Of a DNA stretch of 64,000 bases, positions 18,610 through 27,504 are shown piece after piece; position 1 is the first letter of the stretch, and every line of letters begins with the position of its first letter. Below the pieces are notes generated by a model. The model was not told the DNA's origin. It did no database searches and was given only the letters and a program-made list of their open reading frames with translations. The position numbers and the translations under genes were made by a program. The stretch comes from Paenibacillus eucommiae (GTDB taxonomy: Bacteria > Bacillota > Bacilli > Paenibacillales > NBRC-103111), in the NCBI RefSeq assembly GCF_017874215.1, contig NZ_JAGGLB010000002.1, forward strand, positions 124,001 through 188,000. Direction: 5' to 3'.

Positions 18610-19128
18610 TTAATACATCAAAATCACGATTAATGCGCCAATGAGCAAGCCAAGGCTTTTCCACATTTTCTCGTACCTTTGCTGCTCATCCCGGGAATCC
18701 GCCTCCTCGGCCTGCAGTTGACTGACAGCGAGCCGCAGGTGCTTCACCTGATCGTTTCGGTCACTCATCCCCAGAACATGCCCAAGCTGCAGGACAATTT
18801 CTTGCTCTGACTGCTTCATCGAGGACCTTTGCCAGGTTTCCTTAACAGCAAGCTGCCATACATCCCGGGTAGAATGTCCAGCACTGCTTTGCAAGCCCTC
18901 AGATGTCGCTTTGAATAGCGTAGAGAGAGGCTCGGCCGTCTGGCGGCCAAGCGTAGCGAACGCCTCAGGGAGTGGAGTTAGCGCATATATAATCTCCGTC
19001 TCCATTCGCTGCAGAGCGCCTATCATTTGGCGTATTTGCTTCGGTCTGCGCGCATAATGCAAGGCTTGAACAAATCCGAGCATGGCTGCCGCTCCAAGAA
19101 TACATATTGCACCGATAAATTTAAGCAT
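18610..19128 (-). CDS. spoIIIAB: Stage III sporulation protein AB
   Basis: The 172-residue protein has membrane segments at both ends (about residues 3-20 and 154-171) with a helical soluble region between, including RPKQIRQMIGALQRMETEI. Its fold is related to GspF-type platform proteins. It is 38 bp after spoIIIAA and is expected to sit in the mother-cell membrane next to the SpoIIIAA ATPase. Confidence 0.93.
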   Translation of the reverse strand: MLKFIGAICILGAAAMLGFVQALHYARRPKQIRQMIGALQRMETEIIYALTPLPEAFATLGRQTAEPLSTLFKATSEGLQSSAGHSTRDVWQLAVKETWQRSSMKQSEQEIVLQLGHVLGMSDRNDQVKHLRLAVSQLQAEEADSRDEQQRYEKMWKSLGLLIGALIVILMY

Positions 19129-19166
19129 ACTGTTCAGCTTCTTTCTATCCGCACCGCCGGAGGGGA

Positions 19167-20114
19167 CTACAGCTGCTGTCCCTTCCCATCAAACACCTGG
19201 AAGGAAGCAGCTTCGCCGCGGCGTCTGCCGAGAGTCACGTAGCGCATAAATACGCCTTCGCGGATAAGATCCTGCAGCACCGGCCTTTGCCGAATATCAC
19301 TAAGACCCGCACCATGGGCAGAAGCAATTACACGAATACCTGCGTGCATCGCTTCGTAGATGGCTGTAGCATCCTCAGCACGTCCAATCTCGTCAACAAT
19401 CAGCACTTCCGGGGATAAAGAACGAATCATCATCATCATGCCCTCCGCCTTCGGACAACCGTCCATCACATCTGTCCGTGGACCCAGATCAAATCGCGGA
19501 ACGCCCTTCACACAGGCCGCCAGCTCCGACCGCTCATCAATGATGCCAACCTTTCTGCCAACCATGCTTCCCCAGGCTCCTCTGCTGATTAGTCGGGCCA
19601 AATCGCGGATTAAAGTTGTTTTACCTTGCTGGGGCGGCGATATGACCAAGGTATGATGAACGCTGCGGAATTCCGGATCGTACAAGTAAGGGATAATTGG
19701 CTTGCCAACTCCTTGAACATCCCTGGCAATCCGAATGTTGAAAGAGCTCACATCACGGATTTGCTTGACTTCTCCATGCTCCAGCACCGTTCGTCCGGCT
19801 AGTCCAACCCGATGGCCTCCGGCTATCGTTATGAAGCCTTTCTTTAACTGCTCCTCGAAGGTGTAGAGGGAATGATTCGTCAGCAGTTCCAGCAGTGCGC
19901 TGCAATCCTCGTATCCTGGCAAGTACGCCTGATGTTCATCCTGAACAAGCTTTCCTTGTCCGCTTACGAAGCTGTACCGATTGCCGAAGCAAATTTCCAG
20001 AGGTCTTCTTTCGCGAATGCGAATCTCTTCCAAATCTGCTTGTACTTCTCTCGAAAGCTGCGAGACGAGAAATCTGAGAGAGGGGGGGAGAATGGCTACA
20101 ATAGATTCCAGCAT
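19167..20114 (-). CDS. spoIIIAA: Stage III sporulation protein AA, secretion-type ATPase
   Basis: SpoIIIAA is the AAA/VirB11-like ATPase of the SpoIIIA complex. The P-loop SPPQQGKTTLIRDLA is near residue 150 and Walker B EVLIVDEIGRAED near residue 240. The ATG at 20114 is chosen because GGAGG lies 7 nt upstream; a TTG two codons earlier would nearly touch that site. Product about 315 residues. It is the first gene of the operon and follows a sigma-E-type promoter. Confidence 0.95.
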   Translation of the reverse strand: MLESIVAILPPSLRFLVSQLSREVQADLEEIRIRERRPLEICFGNRYSFVSGQGKLVQDEHQAYLPGYEDCSALLELLTNHSLYTFEEQLKKGFITIAGGHRVGLAGRTVLEHGEVKQIRDVSSFNIRIARDVQGVGKPIIPYLYDPEFRSVHHTLVISPPQQGKTTLIRDLARLISRGAWGSMVGRKVGIIDERSELAACVKGVPRFDLGPRTDVMDGCPKAEGMMMMIRSLSPEVLIVDEIGRAEDATAIYEAMHAGIRVIASAHGAGLSDIRQRPVLQDLIREGVFMRYVTLGRRRGEAASFQVFDGKGQQL

Positions 20115-20150
20115 GGGCAAGCCTCCAGCAAAGTCCGTTTCTTCTCTAAT

Positions 20151-20180
20151 ATATGTATGCCTGCTAGTACCAAATATGAC
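20151..20180 (-). promoter_or_regulatory. Sigma-E promoter of the spoIIIA operon
   Basis: On the minus strand GTCATATTT (20172-20180) and CATACATAT (20151-20159) are separated by 12 bp between these extended boxes. This closely matches the mother-cell sigma-E consensus (ATATT at -35, CATACA-T at -10). In B. subtilis spoIIIA is known to be sigma-E dependent. Confidence 0.8.
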
Positions 20181-20183
20181 CGA

Positions 20184-20450
20184 TTACTTTTTTAAAATAC
20201 CAACAAAAATACAGCTAACCCCAACCAGCACCCAAATCATTTTTCCAAATGATAGTTTCTCTGCAATGCCTACTAGACCAATAGTAGTTGTAGTTAGTAG
20301 AACTAGGGGACCTACTAGAGCCAAGCCAGAGTTCACCAGCAATGCCTTCTCAATCTGGTTAAAACGAATCATCAGCAGTGCCGCAATAATTTCCAGGCAG
20401 CCTGAGAACATCCTCAGCGAGGCCATGCTTAGCACAATTTTGTTGATCAC
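20184..20450 (-). CDS. yqhV: YqhV family membrane protein
   Basis: This 88-residue protein has three predicted membrane segments and matches the YqhV (DUF2619) family, which lies directly before spoIIIAA in B. subtilis as it does here. A GTG at 20450 is chosen because AAGGAGG is 11 nt upstream; the longer frame would contain the ribosome site. Function unknown. The stop lies only a few bases above the spoIIIA -35 box. Confidence 0.82.
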   Translation of the reverse strand: MINKIVLSMASLRMFSGCLEIIAALLMIRFNQIEKALLVNSGLALVGPLVLLTTTTIGLVGIAEKLSFGKMIWVLVGVSCIFVGILKK

Positions 20451-20525
20451 CTGCTTGCTATCCCTCCTTGACAATCCTCTTTTAAACCTACCTTATGCAA
20501 GCTCGTCTGATTTTAGGCATGGTGG

Positions 20526-20554
20526 GCACCGTCTCTTATAAAAATGCATATGAT
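20526..20554 (+). promoter_or_regulatory. Possible sigma-K-type promoter of comA
   Basis: GCACC (20526-20530), a 16-bp spacer and CATATGAT (20547-20554) resemble the late mother-cell sigma-K pattern (AC at -35, CATA---T at -10). Such control would fit sulfolactate accumulation during sporulation. The motif is short, so chance is possible. Confidence 0.35.
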
Positions 20555-20599
20555 GAACACAGAAATCACATATTTAGCGATAGTGAGGAGATCTTACCA

Positions 20600-21406
20600 A
20601 TGAAATTGGCATCTCATGTACAATGGAATCCCGTGCTGGTCGACCCCACAGGGTGTAGGCAGAACAAGCCAAGAACGCTAGGCAAAACGATGGTCATTGA
20701 TAAAGGGCTCGGGCTGAATGCCTTCGAAGATTTGCTCAGCACTTCAGGCGCACATGTGGACATGATCAAAATTGGGTTCGGCACTGCCCCCTTGTATCCT
20801 GAACCGCTACTAAGAACCAAAATCGAAATGGCACAAGCCTATGATATTTGTATATATCCTGGTGGCACATTTTTGGAGGTAGCTGTCGTACAAGATGCTC
20901 TCTCTTCTTTTTTTGACATGATCAAGAGTCTTGGCTTTACTGGCTTGGAAGTTTCCGATGGAACCATTGATATGAATCGCGGGCTGCGCAATGAGTTAAT
21001 TGAAAGAGGACTCGGCGAGGGCTTGGAAGTTATTACGGAATACGGAAAAAAGGGTTGGGGTTCTTCTATTGAAATTGAGGAGCTCATCGAAACGGTCTTG
21101 CTTGATGTGGAATTCGGTGCGGGTCTTGTAACCATTGAAGCACGAGAATCGGGGCTTGGTGTAGGTATTTTCGATGCTCAGGGAAATTGCAAGGATGAAG
21201 AGCTAAGCAGGGTGCTTACGGCTATACCGAAACAAGAAATTCTGCTCTGGGAAGCTCCTCTCAAGAGTCAACAGGTTCACTTGCTGCAGCAGTTGGGCTC
21301 TGGTGTGCACCTCGGCAATATTTCTCCTCATGAAATTATATCATTAGAAGCTCTCCGCAGAGGTCTGCGTTCCGATACGCTTGCCTTGGAAAGCGACAAA
21401 AGCTAG
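20600..21406 (+). CDS. comA: Phosphosulfolactate synthase
   Basis: ComA adds sulfite to phosphoenolpyruvate to give (2R)-phosphosulfolactate. The 268-residue protein has the TIM-barrel phrases KTMVIDKGLGLNAFEDLL, KIGFGTAPLY, IYPGGTFLEVA and GFTGLEVSDGTI. The ATG at 20600 follows GTGAGGAGAT. In B. subtilis the homologue is YitD, tied to sulfolactate in spores; in methanogens the product leads to coenzyme M. comB follows 41 bp downstream, so sulfolactate is the likely end product here. Confidence 0.9.
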   Translation: MKLASHVQWNPVLVDPTGCRQNKPRTLGKTMVIDKGLGLNAFEDLLSTSGAHVDMIKIGFGTAPLYPEPLLRTKIEMAQAYDICIYPGGTFLEVAVVQDALSSFFDMIKSLGFTGLEVSDGTIDMNRGLRNELIERGLGEGLEVITEYGKKGWGSSIEIEELIETVLLDVEFGAGLVTIEARESGLGVGIFDAQGNCKDEELSRVLTAIPKQEILLWEAPLKSQQVHLLQQLGSGVHLGNISPHEIISLEALRRGLRSDTLALESDKS

Positions 21407-21447
21407 ACCAGAAGCTAGATCAGAAGCTGGCAGGAGGGGGGGCTCAG

Positions 21448-22167
21448 ATGCAGATCGATGTCATTGGCACGATAGGGGAAGCGAGATCAGATGCATTCAT
21501 CCAAAGAACAGTTATCGTAATCGATGTTCTTCGCGCTACCAGCACCATGATAACAGCATTAGATGAAGGCATTAGAGGTATTATTCCGGTAGAAACGGTA
21601 CTCCAGGCCAAGGAGCTTCAAAAGCCGGGTGACATTCTTGGCGGTGAGCGGATGTGCAGGAAAATCCCCGGATTTGATTATGGAAACTCCCCTTTGGAGT
21701 ACAAGAATGAAGCTATTCGGGGTAAACGTCTCATTATGACGACAACAAATGGAACAAGAGGTTTTCACAAGGCCGAAAGAGCCGAATTTGTGCTGGCAGG
21801 GGCTTTATTGAACGGAAAATCCTGTGCCTTGGCTGCTGCTGAAATAAAGCGTGACATTGTTATCATCTGCGCTGGTACGCAGGATGTATTCGCTTTGGAA
21901 GATGGTCTTTGTGCCGGACAGATCGTTGATGCATTAGTCCTTCTGCTCGGTGAAGCTAACGCCAGCTTAAATGACTTGGCCACAGCTATGCGTAGCACTT
22001 TTCTGCAGCTGCAAGCCAATATTCCGGATGTTCTGCTCCGCTGCTCGAACGGCAAACGGCTCAGCAAGCTCGGTTTTCGCGGCGATGTCGAGTACTGCGC
22101 CCAATTAAACATGACTGAAACCGTACCTCTATGGCGGTATGGGATGATGACTTCTTATCGGAAATGA
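21448..22167 (+). CDS. comB: 2-phosphosulfolactate phosphatase
   Basis: ComB removes phosphate from phosphosulfolactate to give sulfolactate. The 239-residue protein shows the family motifs VIVIDVLRATSTMITALDEG and LIMTTTNGTRGF. The ATG follows GGAGGGGGG. The comA-comB pair has no clear coenzyme M-specific genes around it, so spore sulfolactate is the reasonable role. Confidence 0.92.
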   Translation: MQIDVIGTIGEARSDAFIQRTVIVIDVLRATSTMITALDEGIRGIIPVETVLQAKELQKPGDILGGERMCRKIPGFDYGNSPLEYKNEAIRGKRLIMTTTNGTRGFHKAERAEFVLAGALLNGKSCALAAAEIKRDIVIICAGTQDVFALEDGLCAGQIVDALVLLLGEANASLNDLATAMRSTFLQLQANIPDVLLRCSNGKRLSKLGFRGDVEYCAQLNMTETVPLWRYGMMTSYRK

Positions 22168-22291
22168 TTGCTGTTCGGATACGAATTTCTGTTTTCAACT
22201 AGTTCTAAGACTTCTCCAAACGTTCTAAAACCCTTGTCCTCTCATAAAATAAGACGAGACAGACGTAGACTATCGAGTTAGGGGTTTTGTT

Positions 22292-22756
22292 ATGAATGGT
22301 GATTTGTTACTGGTTATTCTTATTATTATCGGGTTAATTGGGCGCTCTCCAATTATTACTACAGCAGCCTGCGTGCTGCTTGTCGTCAAACTCATCAACC
22401 TGGACCGGTACCTTCCCACGCTAGAACGCAGAGGTCTTGAACTTGGACTCTTGTTCCTTACCATAGGTGTGCTTGTTCCTTTTGCGAGCGAAAGGATTTC
22501 CTATAAAGACGTTTTGTCTGTATTCACTACCTGGCCCGGTATCATCGCTCTGACTGGAGGAGCAATTGCTACCTATATGAATGGAAAAGGGCTCGAACTA
22601 CTCAAAGTAGACCCACAATTAATTGTGGGTCTGGTCATTGGCTCTATATTTGGAATTGTATTTATGCGCGGCATTCCGGTTGGCCCCTTGATGGCTGCCG
22701 GAATCACCGCTTTTTTATTGAAGCTTGCCTATTTCGTTGCTGGTAAGTTCAACTGA
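22292..22756 (+). CDS. DUF441 family membrane protein
   Basis: The 154-residue protein has four to five membrane segments and the DUF441 (YeaL/YtwI) pattern [32 protein letters not shown]. The ATG follows TAGGGG. Function is unknown in the family. A perfect 22-bp palindrome lies inside the coding region at 22610-22631. It converges with the aspartate kinase gene, 38 bp away. Confidence 0.85.
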   Translation: MNGDLLLVILIIIGLIGRSPIITTAACVLLVVKLINLDRYLPTLERRGLELGLLFLTIGVLVPFASERISYKDVLSVFTTWPGIIALTGGAIATYMNGKGLELLKVDPQLIVGLVIGSIFGIVFMRGIPVGPLMAAGITAFLLKLAYFVAGKFN

Positions 22757-22794
22757 CTTAAGAAAGAACATAATACATCTTGGTGCGGCGTTAG

Positions 22795-24051
22795 TTACCT
22801 TCTTTCTGAAGGACCGCCAACAACAGCTTGCTCTTCTGTATCCAATCCAAAAGCTGTATGAAGTCCGCGAACTACTTCAGTAAGATGGGTCTGATCGATT
22901 ACACAGGACATCTTGATTTCCGATGTGCTGACCAGACTAATGCTTATGCCTAAATTGGAAATCACTTCGAACATAGTAGCCGCCACTCCCGGGGTACTCA
23001 CCATACCTGCGCCAACTATCGATACCTTTACCAAATTTACTTCTGAAGTAATTTCACGGAATCCTACTTCTCCGCGAAGCTGCTCCAGAACATTTAATGC
23101 TTTCTCACGATCGGACAGGTTGGTTGTGAAAGAGAAATCAGCTGAGCCTGAGATCACACCACTTTGCACAATAATGTCCACATCAATTTGCTGCTTGGCA
23201 AGCGATGTGAACACCTTCGCCAGTTGACCGGGTTTCTCCGGAACTCCCAGAATACTGACTCTTGCTACATTTTTGTCAAAAGCGATGCCTCGTACGACAA
23301 TCCCTTGCTCCATGACTGCTTCCTCCTTGACATTGGTTCCTTCGTTATTCGTGAAGCTTGAACGTACCACTAGGGCCACGTTATAATTTTTGGCATATTC
23401 CACTGCTCTTGGATGCAGGACAGCTGCTCCTAAATTAGCAAGCTCCAGCATCTCATCATAGGAAATTTCCTTTAACTTTCTAGCTACCTTGACAACCCTA
23501 GGATCTGTTGAATAAATACCATCAACATCCGTGTATATTTCACAAAGGTCCGCAGGAATAGCAGCTGCTAGCGCAACCGCTGTCGTATCCGAACCGCCGC
23601 GGCCTAGTGTCGTAATTTCCCCATCAATGGACATACCTTGGAAGCCTGCTACTATTACGATATTCCCCTGCGCCACTGAATCAAGCACACGCTGAGGCTG
23701 AATATCTGTAATGCGTGCCTTGCCATGTACAGCTTCTGTATAAATCCCGCTTTGCCATCCTGTATAGGAAATAGCCTTTTCCCCTAAACTATGTATCGCC
23801 ATAGATAGAAGGGCCACCGAAACCTGTTCACCCGTCGAAAGCAGCATATCCATTTCTCGGGCTGGAGGACTTCCCTCACAAATTTGCTTCGTAATATCAA
23901 TCAGATCATCAGTCGTATCGCCCATGGCAGAGACTACCACAACACAACCATGACCCGCTTTCTTTCGTTCTATAACCCTTTTTGCAACACGCTTTATCCG
24001 CTCCGCATCACCGACAGAGCTACCGCCGAATTTCATCACTATAAGAGACAA
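22795..24051 (-). CDS. lysC: Aspartate kinase
   Basis: Aspartate kinase phosphorylates aspartate in the first step to lysine, diaminopimelate, threonine and methionine. The 418-residue protein has KFGGSSVG at residues 7-14, the GRGGSDTTAVALAAA motif near 160, and two C-terminal ACT regions from about residue 270 for feedback control. TTG at 24051 (LSLIVMKFGG) is chosen because GGAGTGGAG precedes it and family members start there; the upstream extension lacks support. No lysine riboswitch is seen. Which amino acid inhibits it cannot be told from sequence. Confidence 0.93.
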   Translation of the reverse strand: MSLIVMKFGGSSVGDAERIKRVAKRVIERKKAGHGCVVVVSAMGDTTDDLIDITKQICEGSPPAREMDMLLSTGEQVSVALLSMAIHSLGEKAISYTGWQSGIYTEAVHGKARITDIQPQRVLDSVAQGNIVIVAGFQGMSIDGEITTLGRGGSDTTAVALAAAIPADLCEIYTDVDGIYSTDPRVVKVARKLKEISYDEMLELANLGAAVLHPRAVEYAKNYNVALVVRSSFTNNEGTNVKEEAVMEQGIVVRGIAFDKNVARVSILGVPEKPGQLAKVFTSLAKQQIDVDIIVQSGVISGSADFSFTTNLSDREKALNVLEQLRGEVGFREITSEVNLVKVSIVGAGMVSTPGVAATMFEVISNLGISISLVSTSEIKMSCVIDQTHLTEVVRGLHTAFGLDTEEQAVVGGPSERR

Positions 24052-24094
24052 AGCCGCTCCACTCCCAATGTATACTTTTACATAACAATTAAAC

Positions 24095-24123
24095 ATTATA
24101 GCACACATCGGGGAATTGTGGTA
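24095..24123 (-). promoter_or_regulatory. Extended -10 promoter of the aspartate kinase gene
   Basis: On the minus strand TGCTATAAT gives a perfect -10 (24095-24100) with an extended TG element. The -35 (TACCAC, 24118-24123) is weak. Two direct copies of an ACAGAACTCTTT unit lie just upstream (about 24134-24159). The leader is only about 35 nt long. Confidence 0.6.
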
Positions 24124-24345
24124 CGATCTCTTTTACAGAACTCTTTACAGAACTCTTTTACAATGATTGATTCTGAAAGCTGCTCCTACTGCAATAACTC
24201 TAAACTAGCTTATAATCAAAAGTCATCCCTTCAAGTAGCTATCTCATTATCCACTATTTATCGCCTACCTATGTGTGTGTGCATGACCTTTCCAGCTTTT
24301 CCAGTCCTATTCATTTCCACCTAATCAAGCTATTCAAATACACTC

Positions 24346-24374
24346 TTGACCAGATTCATATGGAGAGCTACAAT
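24346..24374 (+). promoter_or_regulatory. Sigma-A promoter upstream of the nuclease-like gene
   Basis: TTGACC (24346-24351) and TACAAT (24369-24374) are separated by exactly 17 bp. Transcription would start near 24381 and run through a terminator-like hairpin before the gene. Confidence 0.7.
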
Positions 24375-24407
24375 AAAAGCAATAATCATACGGTTAGTGA
24401 AGAACAC

Positions 24408-24460
24408 GCCGCTTTTCCGATCAGCATCTACTGCTGTTTGGGAGGCGGTTTTATTTTTTT
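24408..24460 (+). terminator. Leader terminator or attenuator
   Basis: CCGC (24409-24412) pairs with GCGG (24445-24448), TTTCC with GGGA and CAGCA with TGCTG, followed by TTTTATTTTTTT. The next ribosome site begins at 24464. The arrangement of promoter, roughly 80-nt leader, terminator and start codon resembles transcription attenuation. The alternative is a short independent RNA. Confidence 0.5.
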
Positions 24461-24478
24461 ACTGGGAGGTTCTTGTTC

Positions 24479-25163
24479 ATGAGCTTTGATACAGCGTACA
24501 GTGAATTTATGGTTGAACATCAAAAAATGCGGCGGGGAGAATCGTTAAGAAGATTACAACAGGGGCATGGCTATGCGGAAAAATTATTTTTGGAGCATGT
24601 ATGGTGGCCAGCTTTTGGGCATTTTGATGGTGTGCATCCCGAATATGAGGTTTATGATTTCAAAGACGGAACCCGATACCTCGATTTTTGCCATACTTCA
24701 GGGACACCTCAGGCTAGCAATTGAGATCGATGGATTTGGGCCACATCAGCAGCAGATCAGCCGTTCACCATTCTCAGATCAATTATTGCGGCAAAATCAT
24801 TTAGTCATTGATGGCTGGAAAATTCTACGCTTCTCTTTCGATGATGTGAGAGATCGGCCGCGAATGTGTGAGCAGCTCGTCCAGCAATTTATGGGAAGAT
24901 GGCACAGCCACAGCAGTCATCAAAGCGATCTGGAGAAGCTTTCATCTGAAGAAAAAGATATATTGCGTCTTGGAATAAAGCTCAAGCGTGACCTCACTCC
25001 AAAAGATATTTGCCTAAAGCTCAATATTGAACAACAAAAAGCAAGAAAACTTCTTCGCCAGTTGGTCGATAAAGGATTTTTGCACTCCGCTGGCAAGGGA
25101 AGTAGCCGTTCGCGTTTTTACAAGTTAACCAGCTCGGCTTCTTCTGATTTTTTGGGTATGTAG
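24479..25163 (+). pseudogene. Frameshifted DUF559-like nuclease domain / winged-helix protein
   Basis: The start is ATG 24479 with GGGAGG at 24464-24469. The first frame reads RRLQQGHGYAEKLFLEHVWWPAFGHF and DFKDGTRYLDF, then runs to a stop at about 24722. The following sequence RLAIEIDGFGPH is in another frame, reading on to 25163. Removing one T from the five-T run at 24685-24689 restores one frame of about 227 residues. The first part resembles a DUF559/Vsr-like endonuclease fold (EIDG motif). The C-terminal third is a winged-helix region (LTPKDICLKLNIEQQKARKLLRQLVDKGFL). Either a recent real mutation or a homopolymer error; the otherwise intact frames favour one of these over old decay. 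Confidence 0.78.
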
Positions 25164-25168
25164 AATAA

Positions 25169-25724
25169 AAAAACGTCTGTGGCGTCCTTTGAAGACCGTA
25201 TAGTGACGTTGGTGCGTGGAGGGACGGAATGGCTGTGGGCTCCAGCCGCTGTTAAAGATTTGTTCCCTTGAACGGAATCGATGAATAGGTAGGAACAAAT
25301 CTTTAAAGGCGGGCGCTTACGCTCTTCCACCCACAGCCATTCCCTCTCTTTAGCTATAATCGCACGAATCACACGAACACCAAGCTCAAACGGACAGCCA
25401 GCAAGGGTTTTTCTCTTAGTAAAAGGAGATTTCCTAGCGGGTGCAGGAGCTGTAGATGAAGAGCCCGCGCAGCTAGGAGAAGCTGATGCTTTAACGATGT
25501 TTTTCATCTTTAAAAGCATCAGGTCCTCTCCACATCCTTGCTTTAACGATGAAAAACATCGTTAAAATCCCTTTTTTCCACCTAGAGAGGCCGTCCGTCC
25601 TCATTTAGAGATGAAAATCATCGTTAACTGACGGACTTACCTGGAAACACTTCATTTAACGATGAAAAACATCGTTAAATGAAGCACATGCTCCATTCGG
25701 GGGAGCCGGGCTACTACAGGGATG
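25169..25724 (-). repeat. Structured intergenic repeat, copy 1
   Basis: This copy shares most of its sequence with copy 2 at 50394-50872. Its core is a hairpin: 25226-25239 pairs with 25330-25343 (14 bp perfect) and 25252-25266 with 25292-25306 (15 bp perfect), leaving a 25-nt loop. Palindromes follow on the side away from the hairpin. Read on the minus strand it lies after the efp terminator and ends in a terminator-like run (GACGTTTTTTTA). The overlapping minus frame (25118-25519) is not conserved in copy 2. It may be a non-coding RNA gene or a non-autonomous mobile repeat. Confidence 0.8.
25485..25683. repeat. Four-palindrome array in repeat copy 1
   Basis: Palindromes at 25485-25520, 25542-25566, 25604-25627 and 25651-25683 share TTAACGATG and CATCGTTAA arms around a short A-rich or T-rich loop. 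The last is perfect over 14 bp per arm. Spacing is 47-62 bp. The sequences between them are also conserved in copy 2. Confidence 0.82.
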
Positions 25725-25760
25725 CCTCAGGATTAATTCAGGGCTACTTACACGAATGTA

Positions 25761-25801
25761 AAAAAAAAATTCTCCCCGCGCTAAGAAAGCGCAAGGAGAA
25801 T
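25761..25801 (-). terminator. Intrinsic terminator of efp
   Basis: On the minus strand the stem ATTCTCC-TTGCGC pairs with GCGC-GGGGAGAAT across a short loop, followed by nine or more T. It is 48 bp after the efp stop codon. Confidence 0.88.
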
Positions 25802-25848
25802 CCAATTTGTAAATAGCTAACCTAGCTATTCAATCGCTCAAGCTATCA

Positions 25849-26406
25849 CTAAGCCCGTGAGATGTATTTGCCCTCACGAGTATCAACGAGCAGTACATCG
25901 CCTTCATTGATGAAGAGTGGCACTTGAACAGTCAGGCCGGTTTCGACTTTTGCACCTTTGCTCGCGCCAGTTGCTGTATTGCCTTTGATGCCTGGCTCCG
26001 TTTCTACTACCTTCAGCTCAACGCTGTTTGGCAAGCTGATTCCAAGAATTTCTCCTTGATAGCTCATGATGTTGATCATCATGTTTTCTTTCAGAAAGTT
26101 AAGCTCCCATTTGAGCTGCTCCACAGGCAAGCTGAATTGATCGTAGGTTTCAGTATCCATGAAAGTATGCTCAGAACCGCTGGCATAAAGGTATTGCATC
26201 TCACGATTCTCAATGTGAGCGCGGGACACGTTTTCTCCTGCACGGAATGTGCGTTCTACGGTATTGCCGTTACGAATGTTTTTTAACTTGGAGCGCACGA
26301 AAGCTGCACCTTTACCTGGCTTAACGTGTTGGAAATCGATCACTGTAAATAAGTCATGCTCTACTTCAATGGTAAGACCTGTTTTAAAATCGTTAACTGA
26401 AATCAC
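25849..26406 (-). CDS. efp: Translation elongation factor P
   Basis: EF-P relieves ribosome stalling at polyproline stretches. The 185-residue protein has three beta-barrel domains and the tip loop [17 protein letters not shown], with the conserved Lys at residue 32 that is modified in B. subtilis. The C-terminus GEGKYISRA type (here [10 protein letters not shown]) is intact. It follows papA by 14 bp and ends with a strong terminator. Confidence 0.97.
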   Translation of the reverse strand: MISVNDFKTGLTIEVEHDLFTVIDFQHVKPGKGAAFVRSKLKNIRNGNTVERTFRAGENVSRAHIENREMQYLYASGSEHTFMDTETYDQFSLPVEQLKWELNFLKENMMINIMSYQGEILGISLPNSVELKVVETEPGIKGNTATGASKGAKVETGLTVQVPLFINEGDVLLVDTREGKYISRA

Positions 26407-26420
26407 TTGTTTTCCCTCCG

Positions 26421-27494
26421 CTAATCAAGAATAAGAAACTCTTTGGTTGAATGGGTCAATATTTTAATCCCGGTCTCCGTTAGCACCACATCATCCTCAA
26501 TTCGCACTCCCCCAAAACCAGGGAGGTAAATTCCAGGCTCTACAGTAACTACCATTCCGGTCGTTAAAATCGTATCGTCATGCTTGGAAAGCCGCGGCGA
26601 TTCATGAATTTCCATGCCCAAGGCATGTCCGGTGCCATGGCCGAAAAATTCTCCATAGCCCTTCATGGCAATAACATCCCTGGCCAGCGCATCGCCTTCT
26701 GCTCCTGACATGCCAGGCTTCAGGTTTTCCAGACAGTGCATTTGAGCTTCCAGCACGATATGATAAATTTCCTTATGCTTGTCCGTCGGCTTGCCGAGCA
26801 TGATGGTACGTGTAATATCTGAGCAGTATCCTTTATAATACGCTCCAAAGTCCATTTTGACAAATTCATTTGTTCCCAGTATACGCTCGCTTGCTCTGCC
26901 ATGTGGAAGGGCCGAGCGCTCGCCTGAGGCAACAATCGTATCGAAGGAAGTAGAAGTCCCCCCGTTACGTCTAATGAACATCTCAATTTCTAGTGCAATC
27001 TCGATCTCAGATACACCTGGTCTAAGCTTTGTGAGCACGTAAGAGAAAGTCTCATCTGCTAAGTCTGCAGCCTCCTGCATAATTTGCAGCTCGCCAGCAT
27101 CCTTGATCATACGCAGCTTCTCTACAAGCTGATTCGTCGGCACCAGCTCAATACCCGTCAAATCCTTTGTGTAATTAAGGAACGCCCCGTAAGAAACATC
27201 CGTCTGCTCAAAGCCCAGCCTGTCAATTCCCGAATGAACCAAAAGCTCTTTAATGGTTGTCGCGGCTTTAGGCTGATGCTCAACAATTTCAAAGCCTGAA
27301 GTTTGTTGCGCAGCTTGCTCAGTATAGCGAAAATCAGCGAGGAAAATGGCGCGCTCCTGAGTAATAAGCAAATAACCGGCCGAGCCATTAAAGCCCGACA
27401 TGTAGTGACGGTTAAATGAGTTCGTTATGAGCAGGGCAGGTAATTCTGCTTCCTGCATGACCTGTCGAAGCCGTTCAATTCGTTGTTCCTGCAT
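26421..27494 (-). CDS. papA: M24 family Xaa-Pro peptidase
   Basis: The 357-residue protein resembles YqhT/PapA, removing N-terminal residues before proline. The N-terminal creatinase-like domain (about 1-125) is followed by the metallopeptidase domain with the metal ligands in [32 protein letters not shown] and [20 protein letters not shown] at 27494 (MQEQRIERL) follows GGTGGAG and lies just after the aroQ stop, so the 30-codon extension is dropped. Neighbour of efp, as in B. subtilis. Confidence 0.93.
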   Translation of the reverse strand: MQEQRIERLRQVMQEAELPALLITNSFNRHYMSGFNGSAGYLLITQERAIFLADFRYTEQAAQQTSGFEIVEHQPKAATTIKELLVHSGIDRLGFEQTDVSYGAFLNYTKDLTGIELVPTNQLVEKLRMIKDAGELQIMQEAADLADETFSYVLTKLRPGVSEIEIALEIEMFIRRNGGTSTSFDTIVASGERSALPHGRASERILGTNEFVKMDFGAYYKGYCSDITRTIMLGKPTDKHKEIYHIVLEAQMHCLENLKPGMSGAEGDALARDVIAMKGYGEFFGHGTGHALGMEIHESPRLSKHDDTILTTGMVVTVEPGIYLPGFGGVRIEDDVVLTETGIKILTHSTKEFLILD

Positions 27495-27504
27495 ACGTCT
27501 CCAC

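Noticed and set aside
24052..24345. Lysine riboswitch upstream of the aspartate kinase gene
   Set aside because: The likely promoter leaves a leader of only about 35 nt, and no L-box motifs were seen in the region.
24567..25163. Second part of the nuclease-like gene as an independent gene
   Set aside because: Its first codons are the out-of-frame shadow of the upstream part, no ribosome site precedes its start, and the two parts join into one domain after removal of a single T.
25118..25519. 133-codon minus-strand open frame overlapping the intergenic repeat
   Set aside because: The same frame in the second copy of the repeat is broken by a stop codon, the conservation follows the hairpin arms, and the frame overlaps the end of the nuclease-like gene. 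Judged non-coding or at most a relic.
25485..25683. CRISPR-like spacing of the palindromes
   Set aside because: Units are imperfect palindromes with conserved, not unique, DNA between them, irregular spacing and no cas genes.
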